A stretch of 64,000 nucleotides of DNA from Paenibacillus sp. V4I7 (GCF_030817275.1 NZ_JAUSZD010000002.1:5456001-5520000); one strand, 5' to 3'; positions 25,591-35,996 are shown, counted from the stretch's first letter. Numbers and translations: made by a program. The notes: generated from the letters alone by a model not told the origin.

Positions 25591-26037
25591 GGACAATTGC
25601 TCTTTATTCGATTGTGGACATTCTAACGCTCTGATTTGTTCCAGCATACTGCCGATGGTATGTCCATCAAAGTATATTTCCATCTGCTTCTCTGCGTCAA
25701 TGAAAACCTTCCCCATCAATAGATCCATTTTGGATGAAATGACGCAGGTCTTATTCTCATCACCAGAGCACCAGCTCGGCTTCAAGGAACCTTGACAAGT
25801 TAAACGGTAAATTTCGCCGAGTGTCACCTCGTCCGGATTGCAGCTAAGTATGAATCCGCCACCGATTCCTTCTTTGGTCGAAACGTAACCTGCTTTTCGT
25901 AGAAAGCCCATAACTTTACGTATACGAGCAGAATGGGTAGATACATTCACAGCAATTTCTTCGCTGGTTGCCATATGATCCGGTAAATGAGCCAGAAATA
26001 CGAGACTGTGGACGGCTATTGTAAATTCGCTGTTCAT
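25588..26037 (-). CDS. Rrf2-family transcriptional regulator
   Basis: Rrf2 proteins are small winged-helix regulators that often sense Fe-S clusters, redox state or sulfur. The 149-residue product has an N-terminal wHTH (MATSEEIAVNVSTHSARIRK, about residues 22-41, and the wing KEGIGGGFILS) and three cysteines in the sensor region (TCQGSLKPSWCSGDENKTCV, about residues 80-99), plus one near the C-terminus. The cysteine spacing is wider than in IscR. It appears monocistronic. Its own promoter contains a perfect palindrome, so autoregulation is likely. The signal cannot be inferred. Confidence 0.88.
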   Translation of the reverse strand: MNSEFTIAVHSLVFLAHLPDHMATSEEIAVNVSTHSARIRKVMGFLRKAGYVSTKEGIGGGFILSCNPDEVTLGEIYRLTCQGSLKPSWCSGDENKTCVISSKMDLLMGKVFIDAEKQMEIYFDGHTIGSMLEQIRALECPQSNKEQLS

Positions 26038-26082
26038 GGCAAATACCTCCCTGAAGAATGCGAAGTCATGTCGCTTACTGTC

Positions 26083-26111
26083 ATTGTAACCGTTACAGAT
26101 TACACAGTCAA
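26083..26111 (-). promoter_or_regulatory. Rrf2-gene promoter with embedded palindromic operator
   Basis: TTGACT (26106-26111), a 17-bp spacer and TACAAT (26083-26088) on the minus strand. The palindrome TGTAAC-C-GTTACA (26085-26097) covers the -10 box and the adjacent spacer, so a bound protein would block polymerase. Confidence 0.8.
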
Positions 26112-26157
26112 TGTATGAGTCCTACTTTGGACATATATTCCAGCCTCGATCTGATGA

Positions 26158-26760
26158 TTATAAAACTTGGATTTCAAAACTTAGTAGTAGGTCACTGAGC
26201 AGCGAAAGCGGCAATCCAACAACAGTAAAGTAATCACCTTCAATAGATTCCACGATCGTTGCCCCGATCCCTTGAATCGCATAAGAACCAGCTTTGTCCT
26301 TAGGTTCTCCTGTGGCGATATAACGTAAAATTTGTGCGTCAGACATGGACTTCATCTTCACATGTGTCACACGGTGTGAGACGACCTGCTTACCTGTAGC
26401 CGCGTCTACACAAGCAACTCCACTGTAAACCTGATGCGTACTGCCTTGAAGGGATTTAAGCATCCGGAAAGAATCCTGTTCATCCACCGGTTTACCTAAA
26501 ACTTCATCTTGATAGACAACAACGGTGTCAGAACCGATGATGATTCCTTCTTTTTCACTGGCTTCAAACATGTCTAATACAGTTGAGGCTTTACGCAAAG
26601 AGAGCACTTCTACGAGCTCAGCAGGCGATATTTTTTCTTCGACGGTCTCATCTGCGTCACTAACCCGAATGATATAGGGTAAACCAAGTGATTGAATAAG
26701 TTCCTGCCTCCGCGGCGAAGACGAAGCAAGAATAAGTCTTTGTTTAGGGGAATTACTCAA
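26158..26760 (-). CDS. maf: Maf-family nucleotide pyrophosphatase
   Basis: Maf proteins hydrolyse non-canonical nucleoside triphosphates and affect septum formation. The 200-residue product has the N-terminal LILASSSPRRQELIQSLG motif, the catalytic segment IIIGSDTVVVYQDEVLGKP and the C-terminal YAIQGIGATIVESIEGDYFT. I chose the TTG at 26760, 9 bases after GGAG, rather than the TTG at 26769, which overlaps the ribosome-binding site. Its position before radC-mreB matches B. subtilis. Confidence 0.94.
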   Translation of the reverse strand: MSNSPKQRLILASSSPRRQELIQSLGLPYIIRVSDADETVEEKISPAELVEVLSLRKASTVLDMFEASEKEGIIIGSDTVVVYQDEVLGKPVDEQDSFRMLKSLQGSTHQVYSGVACVDAATGKQVVSHRVTHVKMKSMSDAQILRYIATGEPKDKAGSYAIQGIGATIVESIEGDYFTVVGLPLSLLSDLLLSFEIQVL

Positions 26761-26815
26761 AAGAAACAACTCCTAGCTGATTGTAATATGAATAGGCTTT
26801 CCAAAGGCAATCCAG

Positions 26816-27058
26816 TCACACCTTACGATACAGGAGGTATGCCCCCACTAATCCAAGAATACTGCACAGGTTTAGCTTCACCAAAAGATGGAACTCATAT
26901 TTCACGACTTGTAAATCGGCCTTGGGCTCCCACGAAATTTGGGCCGTTTTGGTCAAAAATGCGAGAGCAGGCACTGCAGCCAGCAGCTGGCCTATGATAA
27001 TCCCGGTAATTAAACCGACGATTAAAAATACGATCAATGTGAAGGTACCTTTTTTCAT
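26816..27058 (-). CDS. DUF4321 small membrane protein
   Basis: An 80-residue product with two hydrophobic segments (FTLIVFLIVGLITGIIIGQL and LNLCSILGLVGAYLLY) joined by a short polar loop (EPKADLQVVKYEFHLL). It matches the DUF4321 family of Firmicutes as I remember it; no function is known. ATG 27058 has GAGAGG 9 bases upstream; the ATG at 27067 would abut that site. It lies just upstream of maf, in the same direction. Confidence 0.8.
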   Translation of the reverse strand: MKKGTFTLIVFLIVGLITGIIIGQLLAAVPALAFLTKTAQISWEPKADLQVVKYEFHLLVKLNLCSILGLVGAYLLYRKV

Positions 27059-27204
27059 TCCTGTCATCCTCTCTTTATGTACAAGCCCTATTATACGGGT
27101 AGACTCTTCTTTTTTCCAAGTAAAAATATGATAGGATGGTGATTCTTACCAGCTTACAACGTAAGCCGATCCTAGTAAGATAGTTAGCGGAGGTATTTCA
27201 ACTT

Positions 27205-28449
27205 ATGACTCTACTTAAAAGACTTATCCTTTTATCCTTATTACTTACATTTGTATTTCCTTATCAAGCATTCGCTTACAAAGTTGTCCTAGATGCCGGA
27301 CATGGGGGAAGTGACCCTGGAGCGATCGGTGTAAACGGTCTCCGTGAAAAAGATGTCAATTGGGACATTACCCAGAAGGTGCGGGACGAGCTAATCGCAA
27401 AAGGTTACGAAGTTGTCTTAACAAGAACAGATGACTCCTATTGGTCGCTCGCACAGCGCGTCGAATTTACAAATACGCTACAAGCGGATTTATTCGTATC
27501 TATCCACGCTAATGCACATCCGAGCGCGAAGGCGAACGGAACCATGGTTCTCTACTACGATAATGATTATCCACAAGAGGATTATCCAGCAAGTGAAGCA
27601 ATGAAACAATTAACTCCGTACAACAAAGACCTCGCACAGCGAGTTTTGGATTCACTAGTCGCTGCTGTCGGTACCAAAAACCTAGGTCTCATTCCAAGTG
27701 CTGTTTATGTAGCCAGAATGGGAACAATTCCGAGTATTCTCGTAGAAACCGCCTTCCTTAGCCAAACAAGTGACGCAGCTTTGCTTGCAAGCGATTCGGT
27801 TCGGTCTAAAATGGCTTCAGGCATTGCAAATGGGATTGCTGCTTATACGCCGCCCCTTTTTACAGATTCACTTGGTCATTGGGCCAGAGATGCGATTTTG
27901 CGGATGAAGAATAAAGGAGTCATTGAAGGTATTGCTAATCGTTATGAACCGGAACGTGCTTTAACAAGAGCAGAATTTCTCACATTAATGGATCGGGTAT
28001 TTACATTCAGCAAGTTGAAAGCTGTCTGTGAGCCGAGCGGAACCGTGACAGCCATCGTTTATGGTTGCCAAGCTCCGGCTGAGCAAAATTACAAAGACTT
28101 GCCGTCTTCCCATTGGGCAAGCCCTGTATTTGCCAAAGCCAAAAACTTAAACCTCCTGCAAGGCTACTCTGATGGAACGATTAGACCCAATCAATCGATT
28201 ACGAGAGGTGAAGTCGCTTTTCTCTTCGATCGTCTTTTGCAAATGTCGTCTACCACGACGAATAACCCGCCTGTTGCAGCATCATCTGCATCTTTCAACG
28301 ATGTACCTGAGACATTATGGAGTGCTAAGGCCATTTATGCGCTAAGAAATAAGGGCATCATTGATGGTATAACGGATACCGCGTTTAAACCTAGTCAAAC
28401 TCTTACCCGTGCAGAGATTGCTGCCTTGCTCAATCGCTATTACAAATAA
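27205..28449 (+). CDS. N-acetylmuramoyl-L-alanine amidase with three SLH domains
   Basis: The 414-residue product has a signal peptide (LLSLLLTFVFPYQAFA), an Amidase_3 catalytic domain (about residues 25-215) with the zinc ligands in LDAGHGGSDPG, a Glu in GLREKDVNWD and a His in SIHANAHP, and the catalytic Glu in SILVETAFLS, followed by three S-layer-homology repeats (FTDSLGHWARDAILRMKNKG, YKDLPSSHWASPVFAKAKNL and FNDVPETLWSAKAIYALRNK). SLH repeats bind pyruvylated secondary wall polymer, so the enzyme is held in the wall. It stands alone on the plus strand between maf and the SPOR gene. Confidence 0.95.
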   Translation: MTLLKRLILLSLLLTFVFPYQAFAYKVVLDAGHGGSDPGAIGVNGLREKDVNWDITQKVRDELIAKGYEVVLTRTDDSYWSLAQRVEFTNTLQADLFVSIHANAHPSAKANGTMVLYYDNDYPQEDYPASEAMKQLTPYNKDLAQRVLDSLVAAVGTKNLGLIPSAVYVARMGTIPSILVETAFLSQTSDAALLASDSVRSKMASGIANGIAAYTPPLFTDSLGHWARDAILRMKNKGVIEGIANRYEPERALTRAEFLTLMDRVFTFSKLKAVCEPSGTVTAIVYGCQAPAEQNYKDLPSSHWASPVFAKAKNLNLLQGYSDGTIRPNQSITRGEVAFLFDRLLQMSSTTTNNPPVAASSASFNDVPETLWSAKAIYALRNKGIIDGITDTAFKPSQTLTRAEIAALLNRYYK

Positions 28450-28497
28450 AAAGCAGTGTGTCCAAACTCTTGAGAGCTTTGGGTACACTGCTTTTTC
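28449..28497. terminator. Bidirectional terminator between the SLH amidase and SPOR genes
   Basis: AAAAAGCAGTGT pairs with ACACTGCTTTTT around a partly paired loop between two convergent stops. Confidence 0.88.
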
Positions 28498-28498
28498 A

Positions 28499-29848
28499 TT
28501 AGGACACGCTTATTTTCTTAAGCAGCTCTCTCTGAGCAATAATATACTGCATCATGGACGATTGTGCTTGCCATAGCATAGCCGCGGAAGGTGTCTTCTT
28601 GTACTCTTCCATGGATTGAACCGCACTGTTGATCGATGTGGTCATTTTTTGCATGAATGGCTTCGTGTCATCACCTACCCCCTCGCTAATAGAGGCCGAC
28701 AATGTCGTAAGGAGCTGATGCGAAGAACGAATCGATTGCAGCGACGTTTCAGCAAGCGGGGTTGGCTTCGTCTCATCCAAATGAACGAGCGCTAATCCAT
28801 TTATCGTATTCACTAGTTTATCACCTTCGGCAATGAAGGTTGGAACCGACTCCGGTTTCGAGCCGCTCCAACGAATGCCTGTGGCCGCAGGGATATCCAT
28901 ATTTTTCATATAAACCTCAATGGTTTTATCCGTTGTTTGCACTTGTTCTCTTAATGCGAGAGCGTCATCTCGGTTTTTGGCAAATCCGACGAATACAGTT
29001 AGCTTATCTGTGGTGTCAAGCGCAGTGGCTAACCCTTTCTTCTTCAGAGTATCTTGGATAGCCTGGGCTCCCTGTAAGTTACTAAATACACCATTTTGAA
29101 GGAACGTATACGATTTCGCAGGAATTTGAACCGCTGTGACTGCTGAGGCAGCAGCCGGAATAGCAGGTGCTTGATCTGTAGACGTTTTAGTTGCTCCTGT
29201 TGACGCTTTCGATGGGACCGCTGCTTGTACATTAGGCGAAGGAACGGTTATCGTATTTGTAATCGATGCCGTATCTTTAGTCTCACGATCACTTGAAAAC
29301 ATGGAGAGAACAAAGAAGCCAAATGCAATGCCCGTCACTACCGCTCCTGCCACTGATGTTGCAATTCGAATCCAAGGTGTACCCGTTGATTTTGCGTATC
29401 TGGCACCTGTCCCCGGTTCCTTATAAGGTTCCTTAGACGCCCAGGATGACCACTCATCCCGATGTCTGTCCGAAATAGGCTCAGCTCTCTCTGTTGACTG
29501 ATGTCCAACAGCTGGATTCTCACGGGCAGTCTGTGACTCACGAATGATGCGTTCCACTCGCTCTCCTTCCGTTTCAATCTGACTATTCCAGCTTCCAAAG
29601 TCCGTCGTGAACGTATTTAAAGCATGAGGTTCAAATAAATGTTCGACTTGCTCCCTCTCCGCTTGATGATAAGGAGTAACCTCATCCGACGTATGACGGT
29701 CAATCGTAGAATCTATAACCTTAAATTCTTCCTGATAGAGTGGTATCACTTTCTCTTCTTGATCAGGTACTCGCGATGCTCTACGGGTTGATTCCGGGTT
29801 TTCTTGTGGATCGAAACGGTAGGTTATTCTTGCTTTATTCTTGTTCAT
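28499..29848 (-). CDS. SPOR-domain membrane protein, possible SpoIIB counterpart
   Basis: The 449-residue product has a charged cytoplasmic N-terminal half (about 165 residues), one membrane span (IATSVAGAVVTGIAFGFFVL), a Ser/Thr/Ala/Pro linker and an extracellular SPOR domain (YTFLQNGVFSNLQGAQAIQD to IEVYMKN, about residues 250-320), then a helical C-terminal region. SPOR domains bind denuded glycan at septa. In B. subtilis the SPOR protein SpoIIB, needed for septal wall thinning during engulfment, lies between the folC region and maf, the same place as this gene. Equivalence is inferred from position and architecture only, since the overall sequence is not recognisable to me. Confidence 0.8.
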   Translation of the reverse strand: MNKNKARITYRFDPQENPESTRRASRVPDQEEKVIPLYQEEFKVIDSTIDRHTSDEVTPYHQAEREQVEHLFEPHALNTFTTDFGSWNSQIETEGERVERIIRESQTARENPAVGHQSTERAEPISDRHRDEWSSWASKEPYKEPGTGARYAKSTGTPWIRIATSVAGAVVTGIAFGFFVLSMFSSDRETKDTASITNTITVPSPNVQAAVPSKASTGATKTSTDQAPAIPAAASAVTAVQIPAKSYTFLQNGVFSNLQGAQAIQDTLKKKGLATALDTTDKLTVFVGFAKNRDDALALREQVQTTDKTIEVYMKNMDIPAATGIRWSGSKPESVPTFIAEGDKLVNTINGLALVHLDETKPTPLAETSLQSIRSSHQLLTTLSASISEGVGDDTKPFMQKMTTSINSAVQSMEEYKKTPSAAMLWQAQSSMMQYIIAQRELLKKISVS

Positions 29849-29963
29849 CTCTCAATCACTCCTCGTAAAATTTATTTGGAAACGGGCATAACGCCGCGTC
29901 GTCTTGTCCAAATCTTCTGTTACTAGATTATGATTGAGAGAGCCCCATTATGTTTCTTTCAGC

Positions 29964-30004
29964 AAAAAAAGACCGCTTCCAGCCATTTGGCTTGCAGCGA
30001 TCTT
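29964..30004 (-). terminator. Terminator after murC
   Basis: On the minus strand AAAGATCGCT...AGCGGTCTTTTTTT forms a stem with G-U pairs and an inner AGCC-AAAT-GGCT hairpin. Confidence 0.88.
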
Positions 30005-30008
30005 TCTT

Positions 30009-31397
30009 CTAACTAGTTGGTTCGTACTTTTTACGCAGCGATTTCGCTAAACCGTCAGCTGCTTTCCAGATGTCGCCCGCTCCCATGGTTAACACCAAGT
30101 CACCAGGCTGCACATGCTGAATCAAATAGGTGAGTACCTCATCCCGAGTTGCAATATGCTGAACATTCGGGTTGCTGTTACTGCGGATCAATTCAACCAG
30201 TTTGGCTGAATCTATCCCCTCAATCCGCTGCTCGCCGGCAGGTGAGTAAATATCGGTAATAATAACCTCATCAGCTTCATCAAATGAGCGGCTGAACTGT
30301 TCAAATAAATAATAGGTTCGCGTATAGCGTTGTGGTTGAAATACAGCTATGATGCGTTTCCCTGTTGCCTTTGCTGCGGAAATGGTTGCTTGAATCTCCG
30401 TAGGATGATGCGCGTAGTCATCAATGACCAACATGTTCGCAACTTCTCCCAGCACTTGGAACCTACGCTTTGCACCGCGGAATTCCTGAATAGCTTCTGC
30501 AATTTTCTCGAAAGCAAGCCCTGCTTCCAGACAGGTGATAAGCGTCGCTAGTGCATTATATACGTTGTGTTTACCTGGTACGGACAAGCTAACCTGACCA
30601 AGTGCCGCCCCTTTGAACTGTACAGTAAACGTAACCTTACGGTCGCCTAATGTAATATCTGTTGCGACATAATCAGCCTCAGTATCTATGCCATACGTAA
30701 TAACTTCGCTTTGAATATGCGGAATCATTTCACGTAAGAACTCATCATCATGACAAACAATAGCTCTACCTCCAGGTCTAACTTGACTGAGGAATTGCTT
30801 GTAAGCTTTCTTCAAATTCTCGAAATCACCATTATAATTCTCCAAGTGATCCGCTTCGATATTGTTAACAAGTGCGAGGGTAGGGTGATATTGAAGGAAG
30901 GTTCCATCACTCTCGTCCGCTTCTGCTACGACGAATTCGCCTTTACCAGCTTTGGCGTTGCTACCTACATTCATGATCTCGCCACCGATGATGTAGGTCG
31001 GATCTATTCCACAAATTTCCATGACTAAAGCAATCATTGATGATGTTGTTGTTTTGCCGTGGGCTCCAGCTACGGCGATACCTTTGCGTTCATTCATGAG
31101 CCGAGCAAGCATTTGTGAGCGATGAATAATCGGAATATTCAATTGTTCCGCTGCTTGCATTTCTACATTGTCTTTGGCCAAAGCGGTTGAATATACTACC
31201 AAATCGGCCCCTGACACATTCCTAGCTTCATGTCCGATGAAAACTTGAGCACCCTTCGCTTTCAGCTTTTCTGTAAGCTCTTGCTGCGCCAGATCGGAAC
31301 CAGATATCCGGTATCCCATTTCCAGCATGACTTTGGCAATGGCACTCATGCCGTATCCGCCGATGCCTATAAAATGTACGTGTTCTGCTTGACTCAC
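30009..31397 (-). CDS. murC: UDP-N-acetylmuramate--L-alanine ligase
   Basis: MurC adds L-alanine to UDP-MurNAc, the first amino-acid step in peptidoglycan precursor synthesis. The 462-residue product starts MSQAEHVHFIGIGGYGMSAI, with the Rossmann motif, and has the ATP site AGAHGKTTTSSMIAL (near residue 107) and the Mur-ligase motif DDYAHHPTEIQAT (near residue 333). I chose GTG 31397, since an upstream extension to 31454 overlaps folC and lacks a conserved sequence. It lies 8 bp after folC. Confidence 0.95.
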   Translation of the reverse strand: MSQAEHVHFIGIGGYGMSAIAKVMLEMGYRISGSDLAQQELTEKLKAKGAQVFIGHEARNVSGADLVVYSTALAKDNVEMQAAEQLNIPIIHRSQMLARLMNERKGIAVAGAHGKTTTSSMIALVMEICGIDPTYIIGGEIMNVGSNAKAGKGEFVVAEADESDGTFLQYHPTLALVNNIEADHLENYNGDFENLKKAYKQFLSQVRPGGRAIVCHDDEFLREMIPHIQSEVITYGIDTEADYVATDITLGDRKVTFTVQFKGAALGQVSLSVPGKHNVYNALATLITCLEAGLAFEKIAEAIQEFRGAKRRFQVLGEVANMLVIDDYAHHPTEIQATISAAKATGKRIIAVFQPQRYTRTYYLFEQFSRSFDEADEVIITDIYSPAGEQRIEGIDSAKLVELIRSNSNPNVQHIATRDEVLTYLIQHVQPGDLVLTMGAGDIWKAADGLAKSLRKKYEPTS

Positions 31398-31404
31398 GCC
31401 GTTC

Positions 31405-32781
31405 TCACCATCCTTTTTCAGAATCGGTTTGATAGGTAATCCAAGAACGAACATCAGAGATTAAATACAGCGTGCCGGATACGACCGCCAGATCATCCTG
31501 CTCAGTTCTACTTGTTAGTGTTTCTAAGGCTCGCTTCCAATCTCGCTCGACAATGATATCTACCTCACGGTTCATCTCGCGCAGCAGCCCTCTTGCAATC
31601 TCAGCGAGCATAGAAGCGTCACCTTTTTTATGAAAATCGGGTTCCGTAATAATAAGAGTATCCACCAATGGTAGTATATGCCTTAAGTAGCCTGTATGAT
31701 TCTTCGTCGAGAGCATTCCTACCATCATATGAAGTTTACGGTAAGTATATACACTTTGGAGCGCGGAAGCCAGTGTTGCGGCCCCTTCGGGGTTGTGAGC
31801 GCCATCGAGTAATATACGAGGTTCGCTCGAAACCATCTCAAGCCTGCCCGGCCAACGTGTCTCCTTGAGTCCTTTGAACAGATCCTCATCATCTACGATG
31901 CAGGCATAATATTGACGAAGAACTTCAAGCGTCATTACGGCCACGGCTGCGTTCTTTAATTGGTGCTCTCCGTTTAACGTAATCGGTACACCATTAATAT
32001 TTCGAAACGGCCCGCTAAAATCAAATGTTTGGCTATCTAGCTCACTTGTCACATTCGTGTAATTGAATTGTCCACCAAGTGAGTAGAGTGTTGCTTTTTT
32101 CGCCTTGGCTGTTTGATCGATCACACTCCAAACCTCATGCGGCTCAACAGCTGTAATAACAGGTACACCAGCTTTAATAATACCCGCTTTATCTGCTGCG
32201 ACTAATTCGAGTGTATCCCCCAAGATTTCCATATGGTCATGGCCTACATTCGTAATAATGGTTACGACGGGATTCACAATATTCGTGCTATCCAGCCTTC
32301 CCCCGAGACCTGTTTCCCATACGACGTAATCGGGATATGCCACTTTGCCGAAATGCATGATCGCAAGCGCAGTCGAAATTTCAAACATAGACGGAGGACC
32401 GACTTCAGTCTCTGCGATTTCGTCAACGATTGGCTTCATTTCATTCACCAGTCTGAGCAGCACGTCGTCCGGAATGTCGGCTCCATTCACTTGGATACGA
32501 TTCGTATATTTTTCCAAATAAGGAGACGTGAATGTTCCAACGTCATATCCACAAGCTTGCAAAACAGAAGATAGATAGGCACATGTAGAGCCTTTGCCAT
32601 TCGTCCCAGCCACATGAATGAATTTCAGCCTACGTTCGGGGTGACCCAGTTTCTCCATCAGCAACTGCATTCGTTGAAGCCCCGGTTTCATACCGAGCTT
32701 CTCCATCCGGCCGACAATCCAGGCAATGGCTTCTTGCGCTGTCTGGAATTCAGCCGAAGGGGTGTCTTTGATTTTATCCAT
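31405..32781 (-). CDS. folC: Bifunctional folylpolyglutamate synthase / dihydrofolate synthase
   Basis: FolC adds glutamate to dihydropteroate or folates. The 458-residue product has the ATP loop HVAGTNGKGSTCAYLSSVL (near residue 57), GTFTSPYLEKYTNRIQVNG, ETGLGGRLDSTN and NVGHDHMEILGDTL, all typical. GAGG lies 9 bases before ATG 32781; ATG codons at 32796 and 32790 overlap or crowd that site. It follows valS, as in B. subtilis. Confidence 0.95.
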   Translation of the reverse strand: MDKIKDTPSAEFQTAQEAIAWIVGRMEKLGMKPGLQRMQLLMEKLGHPERRLKFIHVAGTNGKGSTCAYLSSVLQACGYDVGTFTSPYLEKYTNRIQVNGADIPDDVLLRLVNEMKPIVDEIAETEVGPPSMFEISTALAIMHFGKVAYPDYVVWETGLGGRLDSTNIVNPVVTIITNVGHDHMEILGDTLELVAADKAGIIKAGVPVITAVEPHEVWSVIDQTAKAKKATLYSLGGQFNYTNVTSELDSQTFDFSGPFRNINGVPITLNGEHQLKNAAVAVMTLEVLRQYYACIVDDEDLFKGLKETRWPGRLEMVSSEPRILLDGAHNPEGAATLASALQSVYTYRKLHMMVGMLSTKNHTGYLRHILPLVDTLIITEPDFHKKGDASMLAEIARGLLREMNREVDIIVERDWKRALETLTSRTEQDDLAVVSGTLYLISDVRSWITYQTDSEKGW

Positions 32782-32851
32782 CGATTTCATCCTCATTTAC
32801 TATATGAATCAGCTTGTTTTCGTAACTAGGCAATCGTTTGATTTACTGCAA

Positions 32852-35521
32852 TTATCCTTTTAACTCCGCTAATCGCGCAATCACTTTGTCTCGCTTATCG
32901 GCATAATCAGCAAGCTTTGCCTTTTCTTCCTCAATGACCTTAGCTGGCGCCTTGGCAACAAAGCCCTCATTGCCTAGTTTTTTCTCGATACGCTCTACTT
33001 CACCGTGCAAAGATTGTAATTCTTTATCCAAGCGCGTCAGCTCTTGCGCAATGTCGATAAGACCAGCCAGCGGCAAGAAAAGCTCAGCTCCTGTAATGAT
33101 AGCTGTCATAGCTTTCTCTGGTGCTGCCATTTCAGCGTCAATTTGGAGTAGAGAAGTATTACAGAAACGCTTCAGGTATTCCTCATTGCTGCGGAGAATA
33201 CTCAGCGTATCGCTGCTAGCTGGCTTTACAAGCAGTTCAACTTTCTTACTCATAGGCACATTCACTTCGGCCCGAATATTACGAACAGAACGAATAACGT
33301 CCATCAACAGTTCCATCTCGCGAACAGCGTCAGGCGATTCGAAAGCCTCATTCTCTACTGGCCAAGAGGCAAGCGTAATCGTCTCACCCACATGCGGCAG
33401 ATGCTGCCAAATCTCTTCCGAAATGAACGGCATGAATGGATGAATCAAACGTTGCGTATGGTCAAGTACATACGCAAGTACGGACTGAGTTTTACTCTTA
33501 GCAGACGCATCTGTCCCGTATAAGCTTAATTTACTGAACTCAATGTACCAATCACAGAGATCATCCCAGATGAAATTGTACAGCAATCGGCCAGTTTCAC
33601 CGAATTCATAGCTGTCGATGAGACGAGTCACGTCACGAACAGTTTCATTCAGACGGTGCAGAATCCAGCGGTCTGCCGTGCCTAGTTGACCTGTAAGATC
33701 AATATCTGCTGCGGTTACACCTTCGAGATTCATTAAAGCAAAGCGAGATGCATTCCAGATCTTATTCGCAAAATTCCGCGCCTGCTCCACACGTTCCCAA
33801 CGGAAACGTAGATCTTGCCCCGGTGTGCTGCTCGTCGAAATCATATAGCGCATAGCATCAGCGCCGTATTTCTCGATTACTTCAAGCGGATCGACTCCAT
33901 TGCCAAGAGATTTTGACATTTTGCGGCCTTCGGAATCCCGTACGAGACCATGCATCAATACATCTTTAAACGGAATTTGATCCGTAAATTCAAGTGCGGT
34001 GAAGATCATCCTTGCTACCCAGAAATAAATGATGTCATAGCCGGTAACCAGTACATTCGTCGGATAGAAACGCTTCATATCCTCAGTCTCATTCGGCCAG
34101 CCAAGTGTAGAGAACGGCCACAATGCGGAACTAAACCATGTATCAAGCACATCGTTGTCTTGGTTCAAATTCGTGCTTTGGCAGTGCGAGCAAGCCGTAG
34201 CATCCTCACGTGTTACCGTGATTTGGCCACAATCCGCGCAGTGCCAGGCAGGAATGCGATGTCCCCACCACAACTGACGGGAAATACACCAATCACGCAC
34301 GTTTTCAATCCAGTTTAAGTAAATTTTCTCGAAACGATCCGGAACGAAGTTAACACCTTTACCTGTTTTTTGTGCATCAATCGCTTGATCAGCAAGCGGC
34401 TGCATTTTCACAAACCATTGCGTTGATAAATAAGGCTCGATCACTGCGCCGCTGCGCTCGCTATGACCTACTTGATGAACGTGTTCCTCTATTTTGATAA
34501 GAACACCTTGCTCCTTCAAGTCAGCGACAATTTGCTTGCGGCATTCAAAACGATCTTTCCCCTGGTAAGGACCCGCATTCGCGTTCATCGTGCCGGTTTC
34601 GTCCATAACCAGAATTTGCGGTAGGTCGTGACGCTTCCCGACTTCGAAGTCATTCGGATCGTGAGCCGGTGTAATTTTTACGGCGCCGCTTCCGAACTCT
34701 TTTTCAACATAATCATCCGCAATGATCGGAATCTCGCGATTCACGATCGGGAGAAGCAGCGTTTTGCCGATGAGATGCTGGTAGCGCTCATCCTTCGGAT
34801 GAACAGCAACCGCTGTATCGCCAAGCATCGTCTCAGGACGTGTTGTGGCAACAACGATTGAACCTGTTCCGTCGGTTGTTTTGTATTCTAAGTGATAGAG
34901 GGCGCCTTGCACCTCTTTATATTCTACCTCAATGTCAGATAGCGCTGTACGAGCCGCTGGATCCCAGTTAATAATATAATTCCCGCGATAGATGAGGCCT
35001 TTCTCATAAAGACTTACGAATACTTCACGAACAGCTTGTGATAAGCCCTCATCCAAGGTGAATCGCTCACGCGAATAGTCCAACGAGAAGCCCATTTTGG
35101 CCCATTGCTCACGAATTGTATTCGCATATAGCTCTTTCCACTCCCACACCTTCTCCAAGAACTTCTCGCGTCCGAGATCATAACGTGATTGTCCTTGCTC
35201 GCGGAGCTTTTGCTCTACCCTTGTTTGGGTAGCAATACCCGCATGATCAGATCCAGGCAGCCATAGTGCGTCATAACCCTGCATCCTTTTGGTACGAATT
35301 AAAATATCCTGCAGTGTAAAATCAAGCGCATGCCCGATATGCAGCATACCTGTTACGTTCGGAGGCGGAATCACAATGGTGTAGGTTTCTGCATCAGGAC
35401 GGGTGCCCGCTTTGAAAAATTCATTTTTAATCCAGTAATCGTACCACTTGCGCTCAGCTTCTTTTGGATCGTACGTAGTAGGCATTTGCAATTGTTCTTT
35501 GGTCTCATTAGCTTCAGTCAT
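32852..35521 (-). CDS. valS: Valyl-tRNA synthetase
   Basis: The 889-residue class I synthetase charges tRNA-Val. Visible are the HIGH-type motif [13 protein letters not shown] (near residue 50), a zinc-type insertion [20 protein letters not shown], the editing domain ([20 protein letters not shown]), the KMSKS motif [14 protein letters not shown] (near residue 530), the anticodon-binding domain and a C-terminal coiled coil ([20 protein letters not shown]). A T-box leader controls it. ATG 35521 has GGAGG 7 bases upstream. Confidence 0.98.
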   Translation of the reverse strand: MTEANETKEQLQMPTTYDPKEAERKWYDYWIKNEFFKAGTRPDAETYTIVIPPPNVTGMLHIGHALDFTLQDILIRTKRMQGYDALWLPGSDHAGIATQTRVEQKLREQGQSRYDLGREKFLEKVWEWKELYANTIREQWAKMGFSLDYSRERFTLDEGLSQAVREVFVSLYEKGLIYRGNYIINWDPAARTALSDIEVEYKEVQGALYHLEYKTTDGTGSIVVATTRPETMLGDTAVAVHPKDERYQHLIGKTLLLPIVNREIPIIADDYVEKEFGSGAVKITPAHDPNDFEVGKRHDLPQILVMDETGTMNANAGPYQGKDRFECRKQIVADLKEQGVLIKIEEHVHQVGHSERSGAVIEPYLSTQWFVKMQPLADQAIDAQKTGKGVNFVPDRFEKIYLNWIENVRDWCISRQLWWGHRIPAWHCADCGQITVTREDATACSHCQSTNLNQDNDVLDTWFSSALWPFSTLGWPNETEDMKRFYPTNVLVTGYDIIYFWVARMIFTALEFTDQIPFKDVLMHGLVRDSEGRKMSKSLGNGVDPLEVIEKYGADAMRYMISTSSTPGQDLRFRWERVEQARNFANKIWNASRFALMNLEGVTAADIDLTGQLGTADRWILHRLNETVRDVTRLIDSYEFGETGRLLYNFIWDDLCDWYIEFSKLSLYGTDASAKSKTQSVLAYVLDHTQRLIHPFMPFISEEIWQHLPHVGETITLASWPVENEAFESPDAVREMELLMDVIRSVRNIRAEVNVPMSKKVELLVKPASSDTLSILRSNEEYLKRFCNTSLLQIDAEMAAPEKAMTAIITGAELFLPLAGLIDIAQELTRLDKELQSLHGEVERIEKKLGNEGFVAKAPAKVIEEEKAKLADYADKRDKVIARLAELKG

Positions 35522-35602
35522 AAGATTACCTCCATTACTATTATCTCTGTTAAACAGGCTTATAAGGCCTGTAAGTCATCTTACATCGGCGTCCATTCAA
35601 AC

Positions 35603-35880
35603 AAAAAAAGCCCTCCGCCCGCAAAGGACGAAAGGCTTGCTTCCGTGGTACCACCTTCATTCCGCGCAGCTTCAAAAGAAGCGCGTGGCTCTCAAACAGA
35701 TAACGGCTGCGGCCGGCGAATGCTAATGCTGCTCACCGCATAAACGGGCGCATACAATCACACTCACAACTCCAGGGCGACTTCGTTCGGTTGCTTCCTA
35801 TGGAACCTTTCAGCGCTACCAGTTCCACTCTCTGAAGGGCTTACCGCCTACTACTCCCTATCAACGTTTCCAATATTACT
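35603..35880 (-). promoter_or_regulatory. T-box leader riboswitch of valS
   Basis: The conserved antiterminator motif reads AAGGTGGTACCACGG on the minus strand (about 35644-35657), followed by a strong terminator (AAGCCTTTCGTCC...GGGCGGAGGGCTT plus seven T, 35603-35637). Upstream lies a stem-I-like region starting near GATAGGGAGTAGTAGG. The triplet GTC (35779-35781, in GAAGTCGCCCT) is my candidate for the specifier codon, and it encodes valine. Uncharged tRNA-Val should favour read-through. Confidence 0.92.
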
Positions 35881-35898
35881 CAAAATGGTTTATATCAT

Positions 35899-35927
35899 AT
35901 GATATCGAACATTTGAAATAGAGTCAA
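35899..35927 (-). promoter_or_regulatory. Promoter of the valS T-box transcript
   Basis: TTGACT (35922-35927), a 17-bp spacer and TATCAT (35899-35904) on the minus strand, just upstream of the T-box. Confidence 0.72.
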
Positions 35928-35996
35928 TATATCATTCCAGTATTACCTTTTATGCATAAAATATGCTTGCTTCCGAAAGATGTTACGAAAATGAAT

